Source of the DNA: Anaeramoeba flamelloides
Lineage: Eukaryota > Metamonada > Anaeramoebidae
Length of the DNA stretch: 64,000 nt
Direction of reading: 5' to 3'
Assembly: GCA_027625915.1 (NCBI GenBank)
Contig: JANTQA010000047.1
Span: 1,922,001 to 1,986,000, forward strand
Of the stretch, positions 12,621 to 24,569 are shown one piece after another. Numbering within the stretch: position 1 is the stretch's first letter; every line of letters starts with the position of its first letter. Made by a program: the position numbers and the translations under genes. The notes beneath the pieces are model-generated. The model saw nothing but the letters and a program-made list of their open reading frames with translations. It was not told the origin of the DNA and searched no databases.

Positions 12621-13736
12621 TTAAACCCAGTCTTGGTAAGGCTTTAATAAATTTTGATCGTAGTCTTCGAAAACTTTGATTAATTCCTCCTTTGTAAAGA
12701 CTAGTTTGTTTTGTTCCAATAATTTTTTCTTGCCGAATTGCACCAATTCCCTGGGCACGTATTTGTGGTCGATGTTCAACATTTTGGACACGATTAAGCG
12801 ATCAGAGGTGAACCCGAATTTGATTGGGATTTTGGAATTTTGGCCCAAGAGCCGATAGCAGGTTCCTGTGACGATGAGCTTGTTGCCAAAAACGGTGTCT
12901 GTGCAGTCCTGGGGTGTGTAGGGCAAACGCTTGCAATAGGCGTACAGGAACTTGTCGAATTCCTTACGATTGAAATTGATTTTGATCCCGTTTGCCAACA
13001 GCTCGCGGGGGTCGAGCATGGTGTTCCTTTCGCCAGAGTTGAAAAAGGCTGTTCCGGCGTACTTGCAGCCCATTGCAATCACCTTTTTCAAATTCTTCAT
13101 CCCGTTCCCGTTGTCGTTATGAGGGTGGAACTCGACGTGATCCATGAAGGGCTTCAAATTGGAAAAAATTTCTTCAATTTGCGTAGGGTTCGATATACCC
13201 TGCGAGTCGCAAATGATCACTCGCCTTGCACCCGCTTCCAAAAGCCCCTCGGTGAAAAGAACATTTTTCCTCACGATGTTGGGATCCTTGTGGTTTGTGG
13301 AGTCCACGAGCGCAACATCGATGTGGTTGCCGTAAAAGGAGCACGATTTTTTGTACAGTTTGACCATTGCGATCGCCCGTTGCAGGACATCGTAATCCGA
13401 ATCGTTCCGGAAAACTTGCTTAATCATGGGGCTCGAAATCGGCACAAACGTTGCGCAGGATGCCTTTGGGTGGTGCTTGATCAGCTGTGCGCAGATGTCG
13501 ATATGCCTCTTCAGCGCATGCCCAACGAGAGATGGCTCGATGTCAAGATCAGTCATGTCGTCAAGCATCTGCTTGCATTTCAAAAATTCTTCCTCACAAA
13601 TCATCGGATAGCCAACCTGTAAAACATTACCAGGGATGGCCTTTGCAACGTGCTTCATCATCATAGCGTTCACTAGAAAATGCGCTGCCAGGCCGTCTCG
13701 TCTGAAATCTTCTCTGATTGTGAGATATTTTTGCAT
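12621..13736 (-). CDS. HMGL-like (DRE-TIM metallolyase superfamily) enzyme
   Basis: A 371-residue intronless frame starting at ATG (13734-13736). It has the TIM-barrel signatures of the pyruvate-carboxyltransferase/HMG-CoA-lyase fold: FRRDG at 11-15, giving the catalytic Arg13 and metal ligand Asp14 of the usual LRDG motif; CDSQG at 176-180 at the end of a barrel strand; HPHND at 204-208, with the two His metal ligands; and GERNT at 235-239, resembling the GERxGN turn of LeuA/homocitrate-synthase relatives. These enzymes perform metal-dependent aldol or Claisen-type C-C bond formation or cleavage on 2-oxo acids. Nothing seen fixes the substrate: HMG-CoA lyase, isopropylmalate/homocitrate-type synthase, or an aldolase are all possible. 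No clear organelle targeting sequence. It is markedly more GC-rich than its flanks (most clearly 12840-13620) and stands alone. Acquisition from bacteria is possible but not shown. Confidence 0.9.
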   Translation of the reverse strand: MQKYLTIREDFRRDGLAAHFLVNAMMMKHVAKAIPGNVLQVGYPMICEEEFLKCKQMLDDMTDLDIEPSLVGHALKRHIDICAQLIKHHPKASCATFVPISSPMIKQVFRNDSDYDVLQRAIAMVKLYKKSCSFYGNHIDVALVDSTNHKDPNIVRKNVLFTEGLLEAGARRVIICDSQGISNPTQIEEIFSNLKPFMDHVEFHPHNDNGNGMKNLKKVIAMGCKYAGTAFFNSGERNTMLDPRELLANGIKINFNRKEFDKFLYAYCKRLPYTPQDCTDTVFGNKLIVTGTCYRLLGQNSKIPIKFGFTSDRLIVSKMLNIDHKYVPRELVQFGKKKLLEQNKLVFTKEELIKVFEDYDQNLLKPYQDWV

Positions 13737-14900
13737 TTTTGTGTTTGGAGGCGAAAAATAAATGAATTCTAAAACTCATTTAACTCTTAATTTCTTCAAT
13801 TTTTGAAAAATTTTTTAAAAATAGATCTTTTTCACTTGTAATTCATTTTTTTTTCTGTTTTTTAAATCAAAGCAAGCCAAGATCATTCAAATTTATTCAT
13901 ATATTGAAAAGAATGTAAACTTATTGTTTTTGAGAAAAATCTATTATTTATCCATACATTTTTCCCATCTTTACAAATTACAAAAACCATTTATACAACA
14001 ACAAACTCTTTTTGGGGAAACAAAAATTTGGGTTTTTATCAGATTTAGCCCAAAAAAAAAAAAAGAAAAAATTTAAATTTCGGGTTTTCTGATTGGCTAA
14101 TAACTCACAGAAAGGAATGGGGTTGTTCAATTTTTGTCAAAACAAATCATTTTTAATTGGATTATCACATAATATTTGGCGAAATTTTTTTTGGAAAAGT
14201 GACAAACTCTTACTGGTTTCTATAAAAAGTTTTTATTACCCAATGTTTACTTTGACAATAATAAAATAAATTGTTTTGAACAACCCTTTTTTGTTGTTCC
14301 AAAATTTGATGTTCCAAAAGTAGAAACCATTAAAAAAAAAGAAAAAAAGCTATATTGGAATATTTGAAGAGAATTCAGAGAACAAAACCTCTATTTAAAA
14401 TTTAATACTTGCTTTTTTTTAATTCTGTTCTCATAAAACTCATCATTCCTTATTTTGAATATTTCCTCAGGCATAAACAATTTTGAAGGTAAATTCGTTG
14501 TGTTTTTTGAGAAAAATATTGGTACTGAATAGAATTTTTATCTTCCTTATAGGACTTTTTTTCTGTATTTGTTGTTTTTTTATGAGAAAAAAATTTCATC
14601 ATATTTTTCTCTCTTTTTCTTTCTAAAAATTTCAAGTTTGATCAGTTCATTTGAGAATTTCTTTTTTAATAGCCGGACTGCAGAGAAACCAACACCTTAT
14701 TTATTTGTTGTTATTTACCTTTTTTTGATTCTTTACTTTATCAGTTTACTTGAAAAAAGAGGCATGCCTTTTAATTTGGTACCACTTTGGGTGTAAAATC
14801 ATTTCTTACTATGTATTATAGTGCTATTTAAACAACAGTAATAATTTTTCGAAATTTCTAATATTTGAAAAAATCATAAGAAGACAATTTGCCTTCTTAA

Positions 14901-15655
14901 GGGATTATCGTCTTCCAAAAGGAGAATTCGATATTGAAAGTATGTTGCTCTTGAGTATTTAATGAGATTTGTTTCCACATGTTTCAAATTTCTCTAAAAA
15001 ATTGATTAGAAAGTAGTTCTTAATTGTTTGATCTAATCAATTATAAATAATACATGTATTAGTAAAACCCCCAACAATTTTGAAAAAAATCTGTATTTCG
15101 TCTCAAATTTAAAGTTAAAATTATCTAGACTTGGACCCCAAAGTTGCAAAATATCTATCTCTGAAAATATAAGGCTAAATGTAGATTAGTTAGTTCACGA
15201 ATTCAATTTTTTAAAAAATTAAAAGAATTAACCAAGAAAGTCTTTTCACAAAGACAATTTCAATATATTGGAAATGTATTGAGACTTTGTTTGGTTTTGT
15301 AAATAGGAAACAAAACTAAATAGTCTTTGGGTATTTTTTCTGATGATTATTAAGTGAATCTATTAGAATTAAAAAATTATCAAAATATTAAGTTTTGGAA
15401 GTTCGAAATAAGAATTATAAAAGCTGGAATACAATTATTTGGGGTTCAGTTTTTAAATTTTGAGAGAGGATTGTAAAATTTTGCCATATAATTATTTTTA
15501 AGAGTTATTCATTAGCAAAAAATGATTTAATTAATTGCACAATAAAATAAATAATAGAATTTTTTGAGACTTTTGAAGTTGATCACAAATCCCATTTGAA
15601 CCCAATTATAACATATTTTACTTAAAGTCGAATATGTGTTGAAAGTAAAGACTTA
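14901..15655. mobile_element. decayed TTAA-type ~750-bp element
   Basis: Starts GGGATTATCGTCTTCC just after TTAA (14897-14900). Its interior, including GGACCCCAAAGTTGCAAAAT near 15132, matches the reverse complement of the element at 57897-58645. The right end is too decayed to place exactly. Confidence 0.6.
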
Positions 15656-16866
15656 CTACTTGAATAGATTCAAGAGAAAGAAATTAGCATTTAGGTGGGA
15701 CAGTATTTTTTATATGAGTACATGTATTGTATGATACAAGCCTTTCAAGTGATAACGAAGGTAAAAGAGATCTTTTCTCAAAAGATGAAAATAAATTATT
15801 TTGGCATAATAAATTTAGTTTTTGTTGATTTTTAATTATTGTTCCCAGGTGAATACCCATGAAATAAAAGAAAGTAATACAAAAGGAAAATATTGATTGA
15901 TCTTGCAATTATTATCTTTTATAGTGTTATTCGTACTTTGGTACGGATAACTGACTTAGATTAAAAAAAAATGAATAAATTGTCTCATAAGTGTAATAAA
16001 AAAGCTTGATAAGCGAATTTTTTAAGTAGAATGGGATAGAACTAAATATATATTATTATATATATATATAATAAGTAAAAAACAATTTCATAAAAAATAG
16101 TTCACACGAATCTACTAAAAATATCTCACTGAAAAGTTAAAAATGGATTAAATTTAAAAAAAAAAATGGTTTGGAAAATATGGGCAAACCAAAAAAATAC
16201 ATTAGACTCATTTTATACCAAATGATGAAAAAAAGAAACATTCACAAGAAGATGAAAACTGAAAATTGCAAATATATCTTTAAATCCTTAATTGTTGAGA
16301 CAAATTCAGGTTTAAACATTTACATTCAAACTAGGGATAACCAAGAAAACCATTTTGAACATAAATACTTTAAAAATCATTTATGTGAATATATATATAT
16401 ATATATATATATATAAGCTATTTCCAGTAAAAAGTATGGCCAATTTATTTTAAAATATCTCTCTTAAACCCAATCTTCAAAAAAGTATTTAAATAACCAT
16501 AATCATTAACTACCATGGATTGATCCTTGGTATTAATTCAATTTGTTTCTTCGTATTGTAGTAAAATTAATATAATATTCTATAAAAAGAATAATTTAAA
16601 TTTCCGATCTCAATTTTATCTGATATTTTTTTTACGGGTGAAAATTGGTGTTTATTATTATTTTTTTTTTTGATTGAAAAAATCGTTATTATAACTTATT
16701 TAATATTAAAAAATTTCAAATTGAAATAAAAAAATTACATTTTCATTTAGTAGATTTAAAAAACGATTTTATATGATTCCATATTTCCAGTTTTTTATTA
16801 AAATTGACACTACTTTGTTTTCACCAAAAGAAGTGAAATTTTTTTTATTCATTTTTTGGAAATAAA

Positions 16867-17915
16867 CTCAATTCCAAAAAATGGTACACAAAAAAAAATT
16901 ACATTAATAAAAATATACTCCAAAATACATGATACTTGAACATTAAAATAATAAAAGACCCGAAAATATTTAATTAATACTATTTATATATTTTATAGTA
17001 AATTTAAAATTCAATTCGAAAAATAAAAAAGAAAAAATAAAAAAAAGTGTGCCCCTATTTTTGGAACACGGTTACCAAAAAATCCATTTTTATTGAAAGA
17101 AAAATTAATAAAAACTATTAATAGATTCAGTTTGTCTTTTGATAACTAAATCTATCCTTTTAAATATAGAGTTTACTAATTATCTTAGGTTTCCCAACTC
17201 AAAAAATTTCATACATTAGTGAAAATTTTAAAAATTCTTCTTCGTTTTTTGGTTACAATTTTTCAGTTTAGTATCCATAAATTCCCAATTGGATTTAAAT
17301 CTTGTGGAATTGGGGGTCAAGGGCCCAGAACATTACATCCACGATTTAAGTAAGTTTGAGTTTTTTTTTTGAGGTATGTGGAACAGCTCCATCCTTTTGG
17401 AAAATCCATTTCAACTCACCATATTCTGAATTAGCGAGTTGAATTTCCTTTGATTTTTTTGATAATATCATTAATAATACATTCAGTATTCACACTTCCA
17501 TTAATAATAATAAGGTCTGTTTGTATGCCATGTGTCCTAGCATACCATATCATGATTTTTTTTCAAAAAAAATTTTTCTCGATAAAAAAAGAATGTTTTT
17601 TCTTTTTGAGAGAAAAAAAAAAATTTTTTTTGTGATCAGAATGAAAACTTTTAAATTTCATTTTAAAGTAATTTTGAGCTTTTCGAAAAGTTTTGAAAAA
17701 AAAAGAAAATTTTTTTTTGAAAAAAAAGAATACAAAAAAAATCAAAAAAATTATTGAAAATCAAAAATCAAAAAATAATGAAAAAAAAATGATAAATAAT
17801 TAACTTTAAAATTATTTACATTGATTGTTAATATCTAATGTTTCTATTTAAGAGTCAAATATCACTTTTCTTGGAATTAAATTGATTTTGAAGGTGTGCC
17901 CCAATTTTTGGAATT
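16867..17915. repeat. three GTGTGCCCC-type transposon end sequences
   Basis: GTGTGCCCCTATTTTTGGAA occurs at about 17047-17066 and GTGTGCCCCAATTTTTGGAA at 17894-17913, and the inverted form ending AAAAAATGGTACAC at about 16867-16889. They surround the transposase remnant and are probably its terminal repeats or those of related nested copies. Which ends belong together cannot be decided by eye. Confidence 0.45.
17250..17745 (-). pseudogene. Tc1/mariner transposase remnant
   Basis: Read on the minus strand, scattered frames give the catalytic-core landmarks of a Tc1/mariner transposase in order: KSFHSDHKK (about 17650-17680, compare FSDE), MIWYARTHGIQTDLIIINGS then VNTECI (17431-17553, the strand before the second Asp), WIFQKDGAVPHTSKK (about 17365-17410, compare QDNAPxHT), and PQDLNPIGNLW (about 17265-17300, compare SPDLNPIENLW). 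Stops and frame changes separate them and the N-terminal DNA-binding part is not evident, so the gene is dead. The third acidic catalytic position in the last motif has also lost its usual neighbours. Confidence 0.8.
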
Positions 17916-18210
17916 GAGTTTATTTTCAATATACATTTTTGAAATAAATTTCTTGACTTTTGACTCAATTATTCTTAATATTAAAATTAATTTTGTATTG
18001 TTAATTAATGAATACCCCCACTAAAAAAATGCCCTACTTTTTTGAAAATGCCTTATATAACAATACGTATATATATATAAATGGAAGGTGAAATAAGCAA
18101 ATTACAATATATATATATATATATATGAATGAAAAAAATATTAATTATGTAGAAAATTTTAAATGAGGAAAAGATAAGAAAAAAAAAAACAGAAAAATGA
18201 AAAAAGTGCG

Positions 18211-18376
18211 TCAAAAAATTAAAGATTTTGATTGCGGGATAGTTTTCAATTCATACCCCAATGAATCGCTGAGAAAATTGACATAAAACAATGGGATTCC
18301 AGTAGAAATTTCCTTACCAGTATAAATCGAGATACTCCATGGTGTAACATCACAAACACAAATTTTCTGGATGGTC
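18211..18376 (-). pseudogene. possible Hsp70-like fragment
   Basis: An isolated open stretch of about 50 codons, clearly richer in GC than its flanks, reads ICVCDVTPWSISIYTG and ends with a stop at 18211-18213. The DVTP-x-S-x-x-I-x-TG spacing resembles the start of the Hsp70 substrate-binding region (DVTPLSLGIET). No other Hsp70 part is nearby. The match is short and may be chance. Confidence 0.25.
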
Positions 18377-21356
18377 TAGACACATAAATTTATCTTATTT
18401 ACAAACAATCTGAACATTTTTACTATTCATTTGTTAAATCTTTCATCGTTTATTTATTCTTCATTTTTACCTTTTTCATACTCTTTTATTGAAATTTCAT
18501 ATAAGAAAACCAAATTAAATTTAAAATATTTTTGATGATTGTGGGTATCTAATCTTTGAATTATTAGTTATAGATTTCGTCCCTTTCCAATTTTATTTTA
18601 TAGATCAAGTTTTTCAACTTTTCATCCGATAGGTAAAAATAATTCTGAATTATTCACATACTAAAAATTATTTTGTTAAAAAAAAAATAATATCAAATAA
18701 ATTCACAAACAAACACTAAATTACAACCCCCTGACCAATTTAAATATTAAAAATTATTTATTATTTGTTAATATATACAACTTAAAATAAAAATTTATAA
18801 TTTAAGTGAAAAAAAAATTTATTATAATTTTGGGGTTAATGGATACAAAAAAAATATTTTGAAATTTGTTCAAAATCCAAAACTCATTTTTGATTGATTA
18901 AAAATTAATGTACAATGAACCATATTTATTCAATAAATTCTATTTAAAGATACTACCACATCCACATAATATCAATCTTTTGTTAAAAAAATTGATTTAA
19001 AGACAAAATTACCTCATAGAAAAAACAATATAAAAAAATCTAAAAAAAAAAAAGAAAAAATAAACAGAAATATTCTCATTTTGTAAGAATTAACATAAAA
19101 AATTCTTTTTTTTTATCAAAATTAAATCCTTTTTTAGTAAATTCCACCAACAGAAAACAAATTATTAAGAGTACCATATTTAAAACCCCTTGAAAAAATT
19201 GGATGATTTGAATTTAAGGATCTAATCTTTTACAGTTGATTTGATCTATCTCCAAGAAGCTACTCGAAAAACAAAAAAGAGTGTTGTAAAATTGCCCCTC
19301 CTTTGATTGGCAAATGTTAAATAAAAAAAAAAAAAATCTTGGATCTTCTTCAATAAAAATTTCAATTCAAAAAAAATTGTTGAATTGGATTCTCAATTTC
19401 AAAAAATCAAAAAAATAAATAACAACATTGAATTGTTAGTTATTTTTAATTTCAAAAGGAAAAAATCATTTTAATTAAAAATAAATGTTTTTCTCTCAGT
19501 ACAAAATTAATTAAATCAATTTAATCTAATTTAGAGTTATTTTGCAACCTTCTCTATTTGAAAAAGTAAGGATTTTGTAAACATTCTTTGAAAAAACTAC
19601 AACTAATTTGAGAGAGAGAGAGAAAAAAAAATCACCCAGATCTCAAAAAGTGCCAAAGATTAAAACATTTCATAATAAACACAGTTGTTTTCAAAATTAT
19701 AATTCATAACCATTCTAATTTGAAATTGTGTGTAACCCTTTTGTATTTTTTTATAAAAATTTCTTAGTTTTTGTGAGTTGATTTTTTGGATATCGAACAC
19801 ACTTCAATATTAGATAGTTTTTGATTGTTACTAGGCTCACATAAAAAATAAAAATTCTTTTTTTTTTTCCATTTCAAATTATTATTTTTTCACCTAGATG
19901 ATTCCACCTAACTTTTTAAATTCAATTGATCGTAAAATTTTGAAAACAAAATTGCAAGCTTAAGGAATGTAATAAAGGAATTGTTACCCAGTCAAGGATA
20001 ATCAATTATAATTAGCGAAATAAACATTATTTAAAAGGGTTTGGAAGATATTCCAAGAAAAAAAATTCATTTTGAGTATTTCAAAATTAAAATTATTTAA
20101 TCAAATTTTATTTTTTTCTTCAATTCTTATTTTTTTTTTTTTTTTTTTGATTGATAATTGATTTACAAAATGTTTTTTTTTTTAACAAGATCAATATCCC
20201 TTAGTGAAATCATGTTATTCTGATGTTACTGATACAGTAGCTATGGTTTTTGAAAAATCATAAAGGATTTTTTTGGAATTTTATTTGGATCTTGAATTGA
20301 AAATCAAAATTAACCTTCTCTTTTTCTGAATGTGGTCCCTGAAGAATTTGAGTTTTTCAATTTTTTAGATTATATTTACATGTATTAGATTTACTAAATA
20401 CAAATATTAAACTATTCTCAAATAGGTATTATCCAACTTATAATTTGTATATTCAAACAACAATTATCAAACAAATAATTGATATTTCGAAATTTTTTTG
20501 GTTATCCCTTTGATAGAAACAAAGTTTGTATTCCTATTAATTGTTTATCACAATATTTATCCATTTAATGATTTTTAAGAAAATGACCGAGATTAATTCG
20601 AATATCATGGTTTTTTAAACTTTATTGTGCATTGAAAGGGATACCGTCTATTGTATTTATAAACTTATATTCATTCTTTTATTCTTTAAATATGTTTAAC
20701 ATCGACAATAAAGTTAGTAAAGTTATTATTTTAAAATCAAGACAAATAATATTTTTGAAAAAAAAACACCTTTTTTGTACTATGTAGCATACCATAAAAG
20801 AGCTTTAGTCAAAAAAAGTTAAAACGGAGTGACAATACTGATAAATTCTAATAAATTTCATAAAAATTTTTATTTCAATTTCCATTTTTATAAATCTTCA
20901 AACTGTTTCTTATCAAACAGTCACTGAAAAAGAATATTTTGAAGAACAACTAATTTTTACAGAGTTTTATAAAACTTGACTTCATAAAATGCTTTATTCA
21001 AAGTTGAGCATCAGAATTTCAAAAAGGATAATCAAAGTAAAAACTTCCAAACATAAATGGAAATTTATCAGTATACAGAAGCGTTCTGATAAAATTATTG
21101 CATGATAACTTTCATTAAAATTTGAGATCAAATAGATTTTCAAAAGGAATAACTTGACATAAACCAAGACGTTCAATGAAAAAGATGGAGCGTTACTTAA
21201 TTTTAAACCCCACAATATCTTGAAAATATATTCTTACAGCAAAAGTTAAATAAACTTTTATTTCTAAAAAATGAATTTAAATTATTAACAAATTCTGTTT
21301 AAAAAAAATTAATAAATCAAAATTTTGCAAAACTAAATGAAATATAAACAGAGGAA

Positions 21357-22259
21357 TCACTTTTTAAAATAAGGATGTTCTAAAGCTTCCTTGGCTGTTA
21401 TTCTTTTGTTTGGATTTAATATGAGCATTTTGGACAAAAGGTCTATTGTGTCTTCGCTGGCTGCTTTGAAAATTGTTTTAAGCTGTACGGGCTCCTTCTC
21501 GGGGAACTCAAGGATTGCGCCTTCTTTGTTGATCGGGAGTTCTGAAAAGCCAGGCCAATTTTTTTCGTTTGGTGTTCCCGTGATGGCGAAAATACGAGAG
21601 AGCTGGTCGATTTCGTCCGATCCTGGGAAAAGCGGCGATCGAATCAAGATCTCTGCAAAGATGCAGCCCGCGGCCCACATGTCAACTGCGCTGCTATATT
21701 TTGTTGCCCCCAGGAGCAGCTCGGGCGATCGGTACCAGATTGTGACGACTTGGTTTGAATATTTGGCTTGCTTTTGAAGATCTGAAGGGCTTCCAAAATA
21801 ACGAGCAAGCCCAAAATCTGCAATTTTTAAGACATTGTTTTTAATCAGCAAATTGTCAGGCTTCAAATCACGGTGCAGAACCCAACGCGTATGAATAAAC
21901 TCTAGCCCAGAGACGAGTTGGTGCATTATTTCTTTGACAAGACGAGATTCTAAAATCACTTCCTTATTGTTTATAAGCTTATGAAGATCGTTGTCGCAAT
22001 ACTCAAAAACCATCGAGATGTTTTTTTTGTGGATATACAGATCACGAAGTGAAATTACGTTTGGGTGGCTTAATTCTTGTAGGATTTTTAATTCACGAAT
22101 GGCAGATAAATCAAGACCATCCTTTGCATGGCTCATTCGGATTTTCTTGATAGCTACTAATTCGTTTGTTTTTTGATCCTGTGCTAAATAGACAACAGCA
22201 TACGTTCCTTTTCCAAGCTCTGCTTTTTTTTTGTATCTTGATTTACCAAGAAGAGACAT
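21357..22259 (-). CDS. CDK7: CDK7-like cyclin-dependent kinase
   Basis: A 300-residue Ser/Thr kinase with no intron, read from the ATG at 22257-22259 and ending in TGA; the frame is open 12 bases further but only with a TTG. Numbering from this ATG: GKGTYAVV P-loop at 16-23, catalytic Lys38, helix-C Glu56 inside SAIRELKIL (the PSTAIRE position), HRDLKPDN from His129, DFG at 148-150, SPE at 178-180. CDK7-like features are the HAKDGLDLSAIREL segment, SHPNVISLRD, the FGSP at the start of the activation loop, and QVVTIWYRSPELLLGA. CDK7 is the kinase of the CDK-activating complex and TFIIH, phosphorylating CDK T-loops and RNA polymerase II. Here the T-loop position equivalent to CDK7 Thr170 is Ser168, the loop is slightly longer, and the usual TRWYR is TIWYR. 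A CDK of another class cannot be excluded, but length and motifs fit CDK7 best. Confidence 0.88.
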   Translation of the reverse strand: MSLLGKSRYKKKAELGKGTYAVVYLAQDQKTNELVAIKKIRMSHAKDGLDLSAIRELKILQELSHPNVISLRDLYIHKKNISMVFEYCDNDLHKLINNKEVILESRLVKEIMHQLVSGLEFIHTRWVLHRDLKPDNLLIKNNVLKIADFGLARYFGSPSDLQKQAKYSNQVVTIWYRSPELLLGATKYSSAVDMWAAGCIFAEILIRSPLFPGSDEIDQLSRIFAITGTPNEKNWPGFSELPINKEGAILEFPEKEPVQLKTIFKAASEDTIDLLSKMLILNPNKRITAKEALEHPYFKK

Positions 22260-24569
22260 TAATTTTGACAAAATTGATTTTTAAAAAAAATGAAATACCA
22301 ATTGTTACACGTTTTGTTAAATGTTCTGATTCAAAGGGTTACTGATTTTGAGACAATTTTCAATTTACTGGAAAAGTAATGAAGAGATCTAAAAAAATAC
22401 TCAAAATTAAACCAAAATTCCAAAAATTTCGAAACAGTTTAAAACTATTGAAAGAATAGCAATACTGTACATTAGAGTTAATTAAACACACAATTTTGAT
22501 TTTACAAAATATGTTTAAGTTTTTTGCCTTTTGTCTGTTGTTTTCATTTCCTGTTTAATCGTTACACAGTATATTTCACTTAGATCTGAGATTATTTCTA
22601 ATGGTTGATAGAAGGTTAATAATATCTTTTTTAAATAGAAAAAGCACATACAATTAGTTGATTATATCTTATAGTTTGACCGATCAATAATATTGTTGAA
22701 ATTTCAACAAATTTATCAATATATTGTTTTGTTCAACACTTTTCATCCTTTAGTAAATACAAATTTTTAAATTTTGGAAGATATTTTTTTCTTTTATTTT
22801 GGATTAAAAAAAATACTTATAAAAAAATTAATACTGAGTAACTTAAATCTGTAATTAATATCATGCTTAGAATTATAAAATAAATTGTGCTTTTTTATTT
22901 TTTTTTTTATTTATTTTTGATTTTGAATTTGTCCAAATTTTTCGAATAGTGTTAACATTATTGAAACATCCTTATTTATTTAATTTTACTAAATAAAATT
23001 AAATCTATTTTCTACGATTCCTATTTAACAATTAATAAAAATACAATAATTAATAATATTTTTTTATTTAAACTCTTTTTCGAATAAAAGAGGTAAAGAA
23101 AATTTCAAGGATTATTCATAATTGAATCAAATTAATTGTAGTATCATTCACAAATATAAGAAATGCTTAATAACATAAAAAAACACTCAAATGAATCTTT
23201 AAAACTCATTAAAACAAAATAATAAATATTAAAATATAATATTTTAAAAATTGGTATGCTCTTTTATTTAAAATGAGAAATCTTGTTTTGTAAATTGTAA
23301 AGAAAAAAAATAATTATATCAATAAAAACCTTTGAACAAGGCGAATTGAGAAAATTTTCTCTACATTTTATTGATAATTCTTGACACGTAAAAATTTTGT
23401 TCTTAAAAATCTCATTCAAAAGATAAAGCCCCAATTCATCTGGTATTTTGTTGTAATTTTTTTTTTCTTTATTTCTCTTTTCTTTGTTCAATGCACCAAT
23501 CCAATAATGATCTTTCAGCATTCCCACATCTAGCCCCTTCGAAACCAAACTTAAATTGTTTCAATTTACACTGGTAGATTGTTTCCAAATTGGTTTCTTC
23601 TTATCTTGCTTTTACATTTTCCAACTGTTCAAATCCATAAAATGAAAAAGCAAAAACTGAACAAATGAATAATTAAAATGAAAATCACCAACAAGTAATT
23701 CTCTTATTAATAATCAAATTTGATGGTATTGATGATTTGAGAGGAGTGCCCTTTTATTTGAAAAAGAGTTAAGTTTTGGATTTAATACCGGTTTTTTATT
23801 TGTATAATATCTATCAGAAGATTTCTGATTTCAAATAAAAAGATATATAAAAAAAAAAAAATTCCAAAAATAAATTGAATTATTTATTAATAATGTAATA
23901 AAAAAGAAATAATATCAAAAACAAAAATAAAAAAATACAGATTCGGAAAGAATATATAATGAAGTAAAAGGATTTAAAAACTATTTTCTAATACATGTAT
24001 ACAATCTTTGTGAAAACTTTTGGACTTTTGAATAAAAATAAAAACTTTTTTTTTTTTTTTCAACAAAATATTCCCAAAAAATCTCTGGTTGATCTAGAAT
24101 AAATTTGATCGAAAATATTTCAAATTTTGAAAGAGAAAAAGTATTTTCTATTCTCTCGTTTATCTAATGGAGTTTTATTGGTTATCTGAATAAATAAAAA
24201 AAAAACTTTTATAACAGTTCTGGATCCAATTTTTAAGATTTTCTTCGAAATTGTGGTTTATCTATTTAATATTAAACAAAAAATTAAAATAAAGTTTTTA
24301 AAAATGTTTTTCAATAAAATTTATTATCGCTAAGATACTCTTTTTTAATTTGCTCTCTGTATGTTTGATATTTGTTTCAAAAAGTAAATCAAGGAAATTT
24401 TGGGTATCTGTATTTAAATTCACCATTTTTTTTTTTATTATTTTTTTTTTTATTATTATCTCTTTTGAAATCGAAAAGTTTTTCCAAAGACTGTATTACA
24501 TATATCTATAAAAGTATGCATATGTGTAAGTATATATGTAATTGTGTATTTGCGTGTATACCGAAGACA
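22260..24569. other. gene-free stretch between kinase and coiled-coil genes
   Basis: Apart from a doubtful transposase N-terminal fragment (23264-23640) I see only A/T-rich sequence, with no gene or clear repeat boundary. Confidence 0.5.
23264..23640 (-). pseudogene. possible transposase N-terminal (HTH) fragment
   Basis: Minus-strand sequence shows FKFGFEGARCGNAERSLLDW in one frame (about 23495-23555). After a frame change it continues as KIPDELGLYLLNEIF then FTCQELS (about 23375-23450). The pattern resembles the paired helix-turn-helix region of Tc1/mariner transposases, where an 'xxRRGRPRxL' linker precedes 'L...I...NPxxTxxELA'. No catalytic part follows. Weak, and only a suggestion. Confidence 0.3.

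Larger units (their letters stand above)
13737..21356. other. 7.6-kb gene-free stretch with element remains
   Basis: No intact gene seen. It contains a short inverted pair ending GAACAACCC (about 14105-14290), a TTAA-type element copy (14901-15655), a dead Tc1/mariner transposase (17250-17745), a doubtful Hsp70 scrap (18211-18376), and sequence shared with 28940-29110 (about 19560-19740) and 60120-60500 (about 20220-20600). Confidence 0.6.

Noticed and set aside
12840-13622. 260-codon open frame on the + strand
   Set aside because: It lies fully antisense to the HMGL-like gene, has no recognisable domain, and is a by-product of that gene's GC-rich codons.
21357-22271. Kinase start 12 bases upstream at TTG
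   Set aside because: A nuclear eukaryotic gene is expected to start at ATG, and the ATG at 22257-22259 leaves the whole kinase domain intact.
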